From Austwickia sp. (GTDB taxonomy: Bacteria; Actinomycetota; Actinomycetes; Actinomycetales; Dermatophilaceae), in assembly GCA_016699675.1 (NCBI GenBank), contig CP064985.1, positions 2,666,001 to 2,730,000 of the forward strand: a DNA stretch of 64,000 bases. Reading direction: 5' to 3'. Below, in pieces: positions 25,230 to 33,654 of the stretch. Both the position numbers and the translations under genes were made by a program. The first letter of the stretch is position 1. Each line of letters begins with the position of its first letter. The notes under the pieces are model-generated. The model saw nothing but the letters and a program-made list of their open reading frames with translations. It was not told the DNA's origin and ran no database searches.

Positions 25230-26618
25230 GTGAGCCGCGTGGCGGCGCGCGACCGATGGACCCCCGAGCGGGTCGACCGCGCCGCCCCCGACGACCAGGT
25301 CCGCAAGGCCGGCCGCCGGCTCGCGATCCCCACCCCGTGGCGCGACGTCGGCCACACCGGCACGCTGCTGTTCGGGCGGTGCCAGGGGTCGGGCAGCACG
25401 CCTTACCAAGTGTCGATCGACCTCGCCGCCCCCCGCTATGCCTGCAGCTGCCCCTCGCGGAAGTTCCCCTGCAAGCACGCGATCGCGCTTCTCTATCTCT
25501 GGGCCGACGGGCACGTGGACGAGCAGGGCGTCGCCGCGGATTTCGCCGCCGCCTGGTCAGCCGCCGCCGAGCGAGGCGCCCGCGCCGCCGCGCCGAACGC
25601 CGAGGCGGGTGGTGCCACGACCCGGGCCCCCGCCGACCCGGCCGCCGCCGCCCAACGTGCCGCCGAGCGCGACGCCCGCGTGGACGCTGGACTGGCGGAC
25701 CTGGACCGGTACCTGCACGACCTCCTCTCCCGGGGCCTCGCTCATGACGCCGTCCGCCGCCCCGAGCGCCTCGCCGAACAGGCCGCCCGCATGGTCGACG
25801 CGCAGGCCCCCGGCGTCGCCGCCCGGCTGCGCGCCCTGGCTCTCGTCCCCGACTCCGCGCCCGACTGGCACGAGACGCTCACCGCCGGACTCGGCGAGAT
25901 CCACCTGCTCACCCGCGCCTGGCAGCATCGCGCGGACCTGCCCGACGACCTCGTCGCCACGGTCCGGGCGCACCTCGGGTTCACGGTCCGGGCCGAGGAC
26001 GTGCTGGCCACCGCGGGGGTGACCGACACGTGGGCCGTCGTCGGGCTGCGGGACGCGGACGAGGAACGGGTGTCCGTACGCCGGGTGTGGCTGCGCGGCC
26101 TGGCGACCGGCCGGCCCGCGCTGGTGCTGTTCTTCGCCGCCGGAGGGCAGGCGCTGACGTCGAACCTGTACCCCGGCACCACCGTGCGCGCGACTCTGCA
26201 CTTCTACCCCGGGCGGCCGGCCGTGCGTGCCGCGGTGGGGGAGCGCGAGGACCACGCGCGGCCGCTCGACGCCTGGCCCGACGGGGCCCGTCCCGCCTGG
26301 CCCGCGCTGTCGATCGGGCAGGCCCGCCGGGCGTGGCGGGATGCCCTCGCCGCCGATCCCTGGATCGACGTGTGGCCGGTGGGCGTGCGCGGGACCGTAC
26401 GTCGTGGGCTCGACGGACCCTTCGCCCTGGCCGACGCGGACGACGTGGCGCCCGGTGACGACTTCGGCCCGGCGCCACCCCTGCCCCTCATCGGGGACCG
26501 CTGTTGGCATGTCGCGGCGCACACCGGCGGCGAACCCTGCACGCTACTGGGCGAACTCGGCGAGGACGGGCTACGCCCCAGCGCGCTGGTCACCGACGCG
26601 GGACTTGTGGTGCTGTGA
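25230..26618 (+). CDS. SWIM zinc-finger protein (YehQ-like)
   Basis: A 462-residue protein starting at GTG. The SWIM zinc finger is at ~70-85 as YACSCPSRKFPCKHAIAL (pattern CxC...CxH). SWIM domains bind DNA or proteins. The rest is helical, with a Trp-rich C-terminal region. The gene starts the tightly coupled run SWIM-DUF5691-MoxR-DUF5682-VWA, and its stop overlaps the next start (GTGA). The set corresponds to the E. coli yehLMPQ neighbourhood, where YehQ is the SWIM member. A role as substrate or nucleic-acid adaptor for the MoxR ATPase is inference. Confidence 0.85.
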   Translation: MSRVAARDRWTPERVDRAAPDDQVRKAGRRLAIPTPWRDVGHTGTLLFGRCQGSGSTPYQVSIDLAAPRYACSCPSRKFPCKHAIALLYLWADGHVDEQGVAADFAAAWSAAAERGARAAAPNAEAGGATTRAPADPAAAAQRAAERDARVDAGLADLDRYLHDLLSRGLAHDAVRRPERLAEQAARMVDAQAPGVAARLRALALVPDSAPDWHETLTAGLGEIHLLTRAWQHRADLPDDLVATVRAHLGFTVRAEDVLATAGVTDTWAVVGLRDADEERVSVRRVWLRGLATGRPALVLFFAAGGQALTSNLYPGTTVRATLHFYPGRPAVRAAVGEREDHARPLDAWPDGARPAWPALSIGQARRAWRDALAADPWIDVWPVGVRGTVRRGLDGPFALADADDVAPGDDFGPAPPLPLIGDRCWHVAAHTGGEPCTLLGELGEDGLRPSALVTDAGLVVL

Positions 26619-28327
26619 ACGCCCACCGCACCCTGGCGACGCTGGCGACCGCGGCGGCGCTTGGCACGTCGACCCGACCGATCACCGCGGACGCCCTGCC
26701 CGAACCCCTCGCGGCGCTGGTGGCCCCCGTGGCCGAGGGCCCCGAGCCCTCGCTCGCTGATGCCTCCGCCTCGGCGCTGCTGCTCGATGCCGCCGCGGCC
26801 GTTGCGCTGGTCCGCCGGTCCAGCATTCCCGCCGCGACCGCGGTTCCTGCGCTGGCGCTCCCGCCCGCGTCACGCCCGCCGGTGCCACGCGAGTTCGTCG
26901 CGCTCCTGCACCGCATCCGGGAGAGCGGCTGGGCCGCGGAGCCGCTCCAAGCCGAGGCGCTCTCCCGCGCCGCCGAGCGCGGCTTCACGCTGCCGCCCGC
27001 GCTGCTCTTCGACCTCCTCGCGGACGCGCATCGGCCCGCGATCGCCCGCACCGTCGCCGCGCTCCTCGACGACCGCGGGCGCGCCCTCGTCGCCCTCGAC
27101 AGCACGTGGTCGAAACACCTGGCGCGCGCCGGCGCCGGCCCCACCGGCGCCGGCCCTGCCGGCACGAACCCCACCGGCACGAACCCCACCGGCACGAACC
27201 CCACCGGCGCTGCACGCGCCGCGCCCGCCGACTCCTCCGACGCCGTCCGGGCAGAAGCACCAGCCGCACCGGCCGGTCCCGCGGACCCCGACGCCTGGGA
27301 CCGCGGCACGCTCGCCGAGCGCCTCGCCCACCTGGCCCGAGTCCGCCGGGTGGACCCGCCCACCGGTCTCGCACTCCTCGACGGCCCCGGCTGGGCCCGG
27401 GAGACCGCGGACGCGCGCGAGCAGTTCGTCCGGACGCTGACCATCGGCCTGTCCGACGCCGACGAGCCGTTCCTGGAGCGGTTGCTCGACGACCGCGCCC
27501 TGAGCGTGCGCCGCGCCGCCGCTGACGCCCTGGCGCGGCTGCCGCACTCGGCGTACGTCTCCCGTGCCCACGCGCACGTGCGCGCCCACCTCACCCTGCG
27601 CACCCGCTTGCTCCGGCAAGCGACGCTGATGGCGACCGGCGTACCCGCCACCGCGGCCACCACCCGCGACCTCTACCCGCCGGGCGGCCCCGACCGGACC
27701 CGGCTCGTCCACGCCTGCTCGATCGTGCCGCCGAGCCACTGGGTCGACCTCCTCGGGACTCCGGCCGCCGACCTCGCCCGCATCCCCGCCGAGATCGACG
27801 GCGGCCCCCTCGACCTCACCGACGCCTGGGCCGCCGCGGCCGAGCGGTGGAGCGACGCCGACCTCGCCAGGGTCGTGCTGCGCGGCGCCCCCGCGCAGGC
27901 CGCGCGCCTGCTCCCCGTCCTGCCGGACCCCGAGCGCGCGGCCTGGGTCGGCGCGGCCCTCCGCCAACGCCCCGCGGCGGCCGCCACCGTGCTGCCGCTG
28001 CTGCCGGATCGGCTGGACGCCCGCGGCACCGCCGACCTCACCCACGTCGTCCGCGACTGGCTCGGCACCCTCACCACGACGCGCTACCAGCTGCCGGACC
28101 TGCTCCGCCGGCTCGCGATGCGCGCCGACCTGAGCATCGCGCCCGACACCGTGGCCCACCTCCAGGCCCTCCACCGCCGCCTCGCGCCCCAGGAATCCGC
28201 CGCCCTGCACCGGGCGTTCGGGGAGGCCGCCGCGGCGCTCCAGCTGCGCCGCGCGATCGCCGACGTGCTCACCGCTCACTCCAGCAAGCAGCCGACCCCC
28301 GCGCGCGGGGAGAAGGATCAGCCATGA
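26615..28327 (+). CDS. DUF5691-like helical protein of the MoxR/VWA operon
   Basis: A 570-residue, almost wholly helical protein starting at GTG, overlapping the SWIM gene by 4 bp. It looks like a chain of helical repeats (HEAT-like), for example LLDDRALSVRRAAADALARLPHS. This family is regularly found with SWIM, MoxR and DUF5682 genes. A low-complexity insert at ~residues 173-197 is made of five 15-bp units encoding Gly-Thr-Asn-Pro-Thr or close variants. There is no signal peptide or membrane segment. The function is unknown; HEAT-like repeats suggest protein binding inside the complex. Confidence 0.75.
   Translation: MNAHRTLATLATAAALGTSTRPITADALPEPLAALVAPVAEGPEPSLADASASALLLDAAAAVALVRRSSIPAATAVPALALPPASRPPVPREFVALLHRIRESGWAAEPLQAEALSRAAERGFTLPPALLFDLLADAHRPAIARTVAALLDDRGRALVALDSTWSKHLARAGAGPTGAGPAGTNPTGTNPTGTNPTGAARAAPADSSDAVRAEAPAAPAGPADPDAWDRGTLAERLAHLARVRRVDPPTGLALLDGPGWARETADAREQFVRTLTIGLSDADEPFLERLLDDRALSVRRAAADALARLPHSAYVSRAHAHVRAHLTLRTRLLRQATLMATGVPATAATTRDLYPPGGPDRTRLVHACSIVPPSHWVDLLGTPAADLARIPAEIDGGPLDLTDAWAAAAERWSDADLARVVLRGAPAQAARLLPVLPDPERAAWVGAALRQRPAAAATVLPLLPDRLDARGTADLTHVVRDWLGTLTTTRYQLPDLLRRLAMRADLSIAPDTVAHLQALHRRLAPQESAALHRAFGEAAAALQLRRAIADVLTAHSSKQPTPARGEKDQP
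27131..27205 (+). repeat. 15-bp in-frame tandem repeat (five units)
   Basis: Two diverged units (ggcgccggccccacc, ggcgccggccctgcc) are followed by three exact copies of ggcacgaaccccacc. The unit is a multiple of three, so copy-number change would alter linker length without breaking the frame. Confidence 0.85.
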
Positions 28328-29529
28328 CCGAAGCCAGCGCCACCGAAGCCAGCGCCGCCGCCTCGTCAAACGCCAGCACCCGACCAAGCGGCGCCGCCTC
28401 ATCAAACGACAGCACCCGGCCAAGCGCGGCAACCGATGCCGGCCCGACGGCAGAGCTGCTGCGGCCGCACGCCGAACAGCAGTACGCCGCAGAGCTGGCC
28501 GCCCTCGCTCAGGCCGACGACCGGCCCCGGCCCGCGAACTGGCACCTGTCGCCCTGGGCGGTCGTCACCTACCTGCTCGGCGGCGAACTCGGCGACGGGA
28601 CGGCGATCACGCCCAAGTACGTCGGCAGCCGCCGGCTCATGGAGATCGCCGTGGCCACGCTCGCCACGGACCGGGCGCTCCTGCTGCTCGGCGTGCCCGG
28701 CACCGCCAAGTCCTGGGTCTCCGAGCACCTCGCCGCGGCCATCAGCGGCGACTCGACGCTCGTCGTCCAGGGCACGGCGGGGACCGCGGAGGAGGCGGTC
28801 AAGTACGGCTGGAACTACGCCGCCCTCCTCGCCCACGGTCCCTCCCGCGACGCGCTGGTGCCCAGCCCGGTCGTGGTGGCCATGCAGCGCGGGAGCCTGG
28901 TGCGTGTCGAGGAACTCACCCGCATGCCCAGCGACGTGCAGGACGCCCTGATCACCGTGCTGTCCGAGAAGTCGATGCCGATCCCCGAGCTGGGTGCCGA
29001 GGTGCAGGCCCACGCGGGCTTCAACCTCATCGCGACGGCCAACGACCGGGATCGGGGCGTGAACGACCTGTCCAGCGCCCTGCGCCGCCGCTTCAACACC
29101 GTGGTGCTGCCGCTGCCCGATTCGGTCGAGGACGAGGTGGCTATCGTGACCCGCCGCGTCGGCGACCTGGGGGCGGCCCTGGAGTTGCCGGGAGTCGCCG
29201 ACGCCGCCGCCGAGATCCGCCGCGTCGTGACGATCTTCCGGGAACTGCGCGCCGGGCTCAGCGTCGATGGTCGCACCTCGATCAAGTCCCCCTCCGGCAC
29301 CCTGTCCACGGCCGAGGCGATCTCCGTGGTCACCCATGGGCTCGCCCTCGCCGCCCACTTCGGCGACGGTGTCCTGCGCGCCCCGGACGTCGCCGGCGGG
29401 ATCGTCGGCGCCGTGGTCAAGGACCCGGTGGCCGACCGGGTGGTGTGGAGCGAGTACCTGGAGACCGTCGTCCGCGACCGCCGCGAGTGGACCGACTTCT
29501 ATCGCGCCGCCCGCGAGGCGGTCCCGTGA
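28324..29529 (+). CDS. MoxR-family AAA+ ATPase (YehL-like)
   Basis: A 401-residue AAA+ ATPase. The first ~45 residues are low-complexity and contain a 36-bp DNA duplication. The AAA core has Walker A GVPGTAKS near residue 120, a Walker B-type strand LVRVEELTR, sensor 1 LIATANDRD, and an arginine-rich ALRRRFNT. MoxR ATPases act as chaperones that remodel or activate partners, usually together with a VWA protein. The start overlaps the DUF5691 stop (ATGA), and its own stop overlaps the DUF5682 start (GTGA), so the five gene products are made in fixed proportion. The target is unknown. Confidence 0.92.
   Translation: MTEASATEASAAASSNASTRPSGAASSNDSTRPSAATDAGPTAELLRPHAEQQYAAELAALAQADDRPRPANWHLSPWAVVTYLLGGELGDGTAITPKYVGSRRLMEIAVATLATDRALLLLGVPGTAKSWVSEHLAAAISGDSTLVVQGTAGTAEEAVKYGWNYAALLAHGPSRDALVPSPVVVAMQRGSLVRVEELTRMPSDVQDALITVLSEKSMPIPELGAEVQAHAGFNLIATANDRDRGVNDLSSALRRRFNTVVLPLPDSVEDEVAIVTRRVGDLGAALELPGVADAAAEIRRVVTIFRELRAGLSVDGRTSIKSPSGTLSTAEAISVVTHGLALAAHFGDGVLRAPDVAGGIVGAVVKDPVADRVVWSEYLETVVRDRREWTDFYRAAREAVP
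28360..28431 (+). repeat. 36-bp tandem duplication in the MoxR gene N-terminus
   Basis: Two adjacent 36-bp units (28360-28395 and 28396-28431), both reading gcctcNtcaaacgNcagc and onward, encode Ala-Ser-Ser-Asn-x-Ser-Thr-Arg-Pro-Ser. They differ at a few positions and keep the frame. Confidence 0.8.
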
Positions 29530-32063
29530 CGGACGTCGCCGGTACGTTGAGCCTGGCTGGTACGTCGAGCCTGGCCGGTACGTCGAGCCTGGCCGGTACG
29601 TCGAGCCTGGCCGGTACGTCGAGCCTGGCCGGTACGTCGAGCCTGGCCGGTACGTCGAGCCTGGCCGGTACGTCGAGCACCGTGGCCGCTCCGGACCTCC
29701 GCACGCCAGACGCTGTCGGCGCAGTCGCACCAGCACCCGCGTCCCCGCCGGCCACCCGGATCCTCGGGGTGCGCCACCACGGGCCCGGGTCGGCCCGGGC
29801 GGTGGCGGCGGCCCTAGCCGAGTACCGGCCCGACTGCCTCCTCGTCGAGGGCCCCGCTGACGCCGACGCGCTGCTGAGCTTCGTGGCCGACCCGGAGCTG
29901 GTGCCGCCCGTGGCGCTCCTGGCCTGGGACGTAGCCGCCCCGCTGCGCTCGGCGTTCTGGCCGTTCGCCGTCTTCTCGCCGGAGTGGCAGGCGCTGACCT
30001 GGGCCGCCGCGCACGGCGTACCGGCGCGTTTCATCGACCTGCCCGCCGCGCTCACGCTTGCCCGGTCGCGCGCCCCAGCCACCGACGAACCCGCGCCCGA
30101 GGCACCCACGCCGGACGGCGCCGCCTCCGACGACGCCGCCGCGCACCCGATCCGGACGGACCCGATCGCGCACCTGGCGCGGGCGGCGGGGTACGACGAC
30201 CCGGAGGCCTGGTGGGAGGACGTCGTCGAGCTGCGGGCCGGTGGCGAGCGGGCGGCGTTCGACCTGCTCACCGAGGCGATGGAACAGCTGCGCGCAGTCA
30301 CCGGGGAGGCGGACCCGGAGACCCTGCGCCGCGAGGCGCACATGCGGCAGGGGCTGCGCGCCGCCCGCAAGGCCGGCCATCAGCGCATCGCCGTGGTCTG
30401 CGGCGCGTGGCACGCCCCGGCCCTCGCCGGGAAGCTGCCGCCCGCCTCCGCCGACGCCGCCCTGTTGCGCGCCGCCGCGAAGACCGCCCCGAAGGCCAAG
30501 GTCGCGCTGACCTGGGTGCCGTGGACGCACTCGCGGCTGGCGGCGGCGAGCGGGTATGGCGCCGGGGTGACCTCCCCGGGCTGGTACCACCACCTCTTCA
30601 CCACCCCGACCGACCCCATCGCCCGCTGGCTCACCGGCGTCGCCGCGGTGCTGCGCGGCCACGACCTCCCGGTCAGCACCGCGCACGTCATCGAGGCCGT
30701 CCGCCTCGCCGACGCGCTCGCCGGGCTGCGCGGCCGCCCCATGCCGGGGCTCGGGGAGGTCACCGAAGCCACCTGGTCCGTGCTCTGCGACGGCAACCCA
30801 CTGACCCTCGACCTCGTCACCCGGGAGGCCGTGGTGGGCGAGGAGCTCGGGGCGGTGCCCGACGCCGTGCCCACCGTCCCTCTCGACGCCGACCTGCGCG
30901 CCCGGGCCAGGTCGCTGCGCCTGAAGCCCGAGGCCACCGCCCGGGCCGTCGCGCTCGACCTGCGCAAGGAGCACGACCTGGCCAAGTCGCGCTTCCTGCG
31001 CCAGCTGGCCGTGCTGGGCATCGGCTGGGGCGAGCCGGATCAGCTCACCTCCACCGGCACGTTCAAGGAGGGCTGGACCCTCATCTGGCGGCCGGAGTTC
31101 GCGGTGCGCATCGTCGACGCCGCCCGGCACGGGACGACCGTCGCGACCGCGGCCACCGCGGTGCTCGTCGCCGAGACCGACACCCTGCCGCGGGTTACCG
31201 CCGCGATCGAGACCGCCCTGCTCGCCGGCCTCGACGACGCGCTGCCGCCCCTGCTCGACGCGCTCGACCGGCGCGCCGCCCACGAGGCCGACGTGGGCGC
31301 CCTGCTGCGGGCGGTGCCCCCGATGGCGCGGGTGCGCCGGTACGGCGACGTGCGGCGCACCGCTGCCGCCGCGGTGGAGCGCGTCGGGGAGGGACTGTTG
31401 GCCCGGGCGTGTGCCGGGCTGCCGCCGGCCGCCTCGGGGCTCGCCGAGGAGGCCGCGCGGGAGCTGCGCGACGCGATCGACGAGGTCCAGGCGGTGGTGC
31501 CGCTGCTGGGCCCGGAGTCGCAGCGGCTGTGGTCGGAGACGCTGCGGACGGCGGCCGACCGGCGCGACGTCCCCGGGCTGGTCGCGGGACGGCTGGTCCG
31601 GCTGCTGCTCGACGCCGGCCAGCTCGACGCGGAAGACGGCGCGGCGCGGCTGTCCCGGGCCCTGTCGCCGGGCGCCGACCCAGGCCGGCAGGCGGCCTGG
31701 GTCGAGGGCTTCCTCGCCGGCAACCCGCTGCTCGTGCTGCACGACGACCGGCTCATCGAGATCCTCGACGACTGGCTCAGCGGCATCGGCGCCGCGGCCT
31801 TCCAGGACGTGCTGCCGATCCTGCGGCGGACGTTCGGCGCCTGGCATCCGCCGGCCCGGCGCCGGCTCGCGACGCGCATAGCGGCAGGTCAGGCGGGGCC
31901 CGCCGGATCGGCCGGGCCAGGCGGGCCGGGCGGTGCGGACTCCCTGGGTCACGCGGTCGCCGAGGAGGACTGGGCCGCGGCGGCGCCGCTGCTGGAGCTG
32001 GCGGGACTGCTCCTGCACGGGCGCGCGGCCCGCGCGGTGCCCGGGGCGGGCGGCGCGGCATGA
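29526..32063 (+). CDS. DUF5682-family protein (YehM-like)
   Basis: An 845-residue protein starting at GTG 29526, overlapping the MoxR stop. The first ~55 residues are an eight-fold repeat of Gly-Thr-Ser-Ser-Leu-Ala. The family core begins with ILGVRHHGPGSARAVAAAL and LLVEGPADADALL, and continues through AVVCGAWHAPAL (~residue 295). Long helical regions follow to the end. It is cytoplasmic with no membrane segment. In E. coli the homologue YehM is encoded beside the MoxR protein YehL and the VWA protein YehP. The GVRHHGPGS and VCGAWHAPAL blocks resemble active-site loops of the TraB/ChaN-like group, but catalysis is not established. Confidence 0.85.
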   Translation: MTDVAGTLSLAGTSSLAGTSSLAGTSSLAGTSSLAGTSSLAGTSSLAGTSSTVAAPDLRTPDAVGAVAPAPASPPATRILGVRHHGPGSARAVAAALAEYRPDCLLVEGPADADALLSFVADPELVPPVALLAWDVAAPLRSAFWPFAVFSPEWQALTWAAAHGVPARFIDLPAALTLARSRAPATDEPAPEAPTPDGAASDDAAAHPIRTDPIAHLARAAGYDDPEAWWEDVVELRAGGERAAFDLLTEAMEQLRAVTGEADPETLRREAHMRQGLRAARKAGHQRIAVVCGAWHAPALAGKLPPASADAALLRAAAKTAPKAKVALTWVPWTHSRLAAASGYGAGVTSPGWYHHLFTTPTDPIARWLTGVAAVLRGHDLPVSTAHVIEAVRLADALAGLRGRPMPGLGEVTEATWSVLCDGNPLTLDLVTREAVVGEELGAVPDAVPTVPLDADLRARARSLRLKPEATARAVALDLRKEHDLAKSRFLRQLAVLGIGWGEPDQLTSTGTFKEGWTLIWRPEFAVRIVDAARHGTTVATAATAVLVAETDTLPRVTAAIETALLAGLDDALPPLLDALDRRAAHEADVGALLRAVPPMARVRRYGDVRRTAAAAVERVGEGLLARACAGLPPAASGLAEEAARELRDAIDEVQAVVPLLGPESQRLWSETLRTAADRRDVPGLVAGRLVRLLLDAGQLDAEDGAARLSRALSPGADPGRQAAWVEGFLAGNPLLVLHDDRLIEILDDWLSGIGAAAFQDVLPILRRTFGAWHPPARRRLATRIAAGQAGPAGSAGPGGPGGADSLGHAVAEEDWAAAAPLLELAGLLLHGRAARAVPGAGGAA
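29541..29684 (+). repeat. 18-bp tandem repeat, eight units, in the DUF5682 gene
   Basis: Unit ggtacgtcgagcctggcc, repeated from 29541; the first unit has two changes and the last diverges after ggtacgtcgagc. Six units are identical. It encodes the hexapeptide GTSSLA. The near-identity of the units indicates recent expansion or ongoing homogenisation. Confidence 0.95.
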
Positions 32064-33448
32064 CCGAGATCCCGGGCCGGGCGGACCCGACCTACGACGT
32101 GCTCGGCGACGCCTCGGGCTCGCCGCGCGACCCGACGTACGACGTCGGCGGTGGCGACGCGACCCACGGCGACGACGCGACGTACGGCGACGGCGCGACA
32201 TATGACGCGGGGCGCGACGTCAAACGGGAGGGAGGCGACCCGGCCGCCATCCCGGATCCGGCCGTCGACCGGGACCGCCGCTGGCGGCTGGCCCTCGGCG
32301 CCGACCCGGACGGCGAACGCACCGACCTGACCAGCGACGAGCGGGCGATGGACCTCGCGCTCGCCGCGCTCTACGACCGCGGCCCGCGCGACCCCGCCAC
32401 GGACCGACCCGACAGTCCGGACGCCCCGGCCGACCGCGCCCCCGGCCTGGGCGCGTCGGCCCCGCGGGTGGCGCGGTGGCTGGGGGACATCCGCACGTAC
32501 TTCCCCAGCCGCGTCGTCCAGGTCATGCAGTCGGACGCGATCGAGCGGCTCGGGCTGCGCCGCCTCCTGCTGGAACCGGAGATGCTGGCCAGCGTCGAGC
32601 CCGACGTCCACCTGGTCGCGACGCTGGCCGCGCTGCGCGGGGTCATCCCGGAGGCGTCCAAGGCGACGGCGCGGGAGGTGGTCCGCCGCGTGGTCGACGA
32701 CGTCGAGGCCCGCCTCGCCGACAAGCTCCGGCAGGCCGTACGCGGGGCGCTGCACCGGGCGGCCCGGACCCGCCGGCCCCGGCACGCCGACATCGACTGG
32801 GCCCGCACGGTCCGGGCGAATCTCCAGCACTACCAGCCCGATTACCGCACCGTCGTGCCCGAGCGGCTGGTCGGCTACGCGCGCCGGCAGAGCGGCTTCC
32901 AGCGGCACGTCGTGCTCTGCGTCGACCAGTCGGGGTCGATGGCGAGTTCGGTGGTGTACGCCTCGATCCTCGCCTGCGTGCTGGCGTCGATCAGGGCCGT
33001 GCGTACGTCGTTGGTGGTGTACGACACCGCCGTGGTGGACCTCACCGACCAGCTCGCGGACCCCGTCGACGTCATCTTCGGCACCCAGCTCGGCGGCGGA
33101 ACGGACACGGCCCCCGCGCTGGCCTACTGCGCCGGGCTCATCACCGATCCGCGCGCCTCCGTGCTCGTGCTGATCAGCGACCTCTTCGACAGCAATCCCG
33201 AGGCGATGCTGGCCAGGCTGGTCGACCTGCGCGCCAGCGGAGTCTGCGTGGTGGTGCTGCTGGCGCTGACGGACGCGGGCACGCCGGGGTACTCCACCGA
33301 GGTCGCCCAGCGCCTTGCCGATCAGGGGTTGCCGGCGTTCGGTTGCACGCCGGATGCCTTCCCCGAACTCATCGCGCTGGCCCTCAACCATGGCGATGTG
33401 GCGGCGTGGGCGCAGCGCGAGCAGGAGGCCGCCGCGCACGGCGGTTAA
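32060..33448 (+). CDS. VWA-domain protein (YehP-like) of the MoxR system
   Basis: A 462-residue protein starting at ATG 32060 within an ATGA overlap. The N-terminal ~60 residues are low-complexity with repeated Asp-x-Thr-Tyr units. A helical middle follows (WLGDIRTYFPSRVVQVMQSDAIERLGL). The C-terminal VWA domain has a complete metal-ion-dependent adhesion site: DQSGSM near residue 290, a threonine in GGGTDTAP, and the acidic ISDLFDS. In MoxR systems the VWA partner binds metal and is thought to be loaded or released by the ATPase. It is the last gene of the overlapping run. Confidence 0.92.
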   Translation: MTEIPGRADPTYDVLGDASGSPRDPTYDVGGGDATHGDDATYGDGATYDAGRDVKREGGDPAAIPDPAVDRDRRWRLALGADPDGERTDLTSDERAMDLALAALYDRGPRDPATDRPDSPDAPADRAPGLGASAPRVARWLGDIRTYFPSRVVQVMQSDAIERLGLRRLLLEPEMLASVEPDVHLVATLAALRGVIPEASKATAREVVRRVVDDVEARLADKLRQAVRGALHRAARTRRPRHADIDWARTVRANLQHYQPDYRTVVPERLVGYARRQSGFQRHVVLCVDQSGSMASSVVYASILACVLASIRAVRTSLVVYDTAVVDLTDQLADPVDVIFGTQLGGGTDTAPALAYCAGLITDPRASVLVLISDLFDSNPEAMLARLVDLRASGVCVVVLLALTDAGTPGYSTEVAQRLADQGLPAFGCTPDAFPELIALALNHGDVAAWAQREQEAAAHGG

Positions 33449-33654
33449 CCCCCCGCTGGGGCTCGCGGATGAAGCCCCCGCCGGGGCTCGAGGCTGGGTC
33501 CCACGCGGGGGTCGCCGACTCGCTCGGCGGTCGAGCCGTGCTGGACGCACGTCCAGTGACCTGCGGCGACGCATCCGGGCGGAACGGACCGGTCGGTGGG
33601 AAAGCCCGGCGGGCCCGGGTCCGCGAACCGTCGGGATGCCCTTAACCTTGGGGG
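33449..33654. other. Intergenic region with several hairpins
   Basis: 206 bp separating the VWA gene from the helicase-like gene. It contains two similar GC-rich segments (around ccgctggggctcgcgg and ccgccggggctcgagg) and the inverted repeat CTGGAC-gcac-GTCCAG near 33541-33556. These may attenuate read-through from the operon. No coding sequence is supported. Confidence 0.4.

Noticed and set aside
29541..29684. The 18-bp array as a CRISPR
   Set aside because: The units abut without spacers and encode an in-frame hexapeptide repeat.
29499..29780. Minus-strand frame with a repetitive Arg-Thr-Gly-Gln-Ala pattern
   Set aside because: It is simply the complement of the 18-bp repeats in the DUF5682 gene.
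29984..32059. Upstream extension of the VWA frame to 1154 codons
   Set aside because: The extension is antisense-free but is the +1 shadow of the DUF5682 gene, Arg/Gly-rich; the VWA gene begins at the ATGA overlap at 32060.
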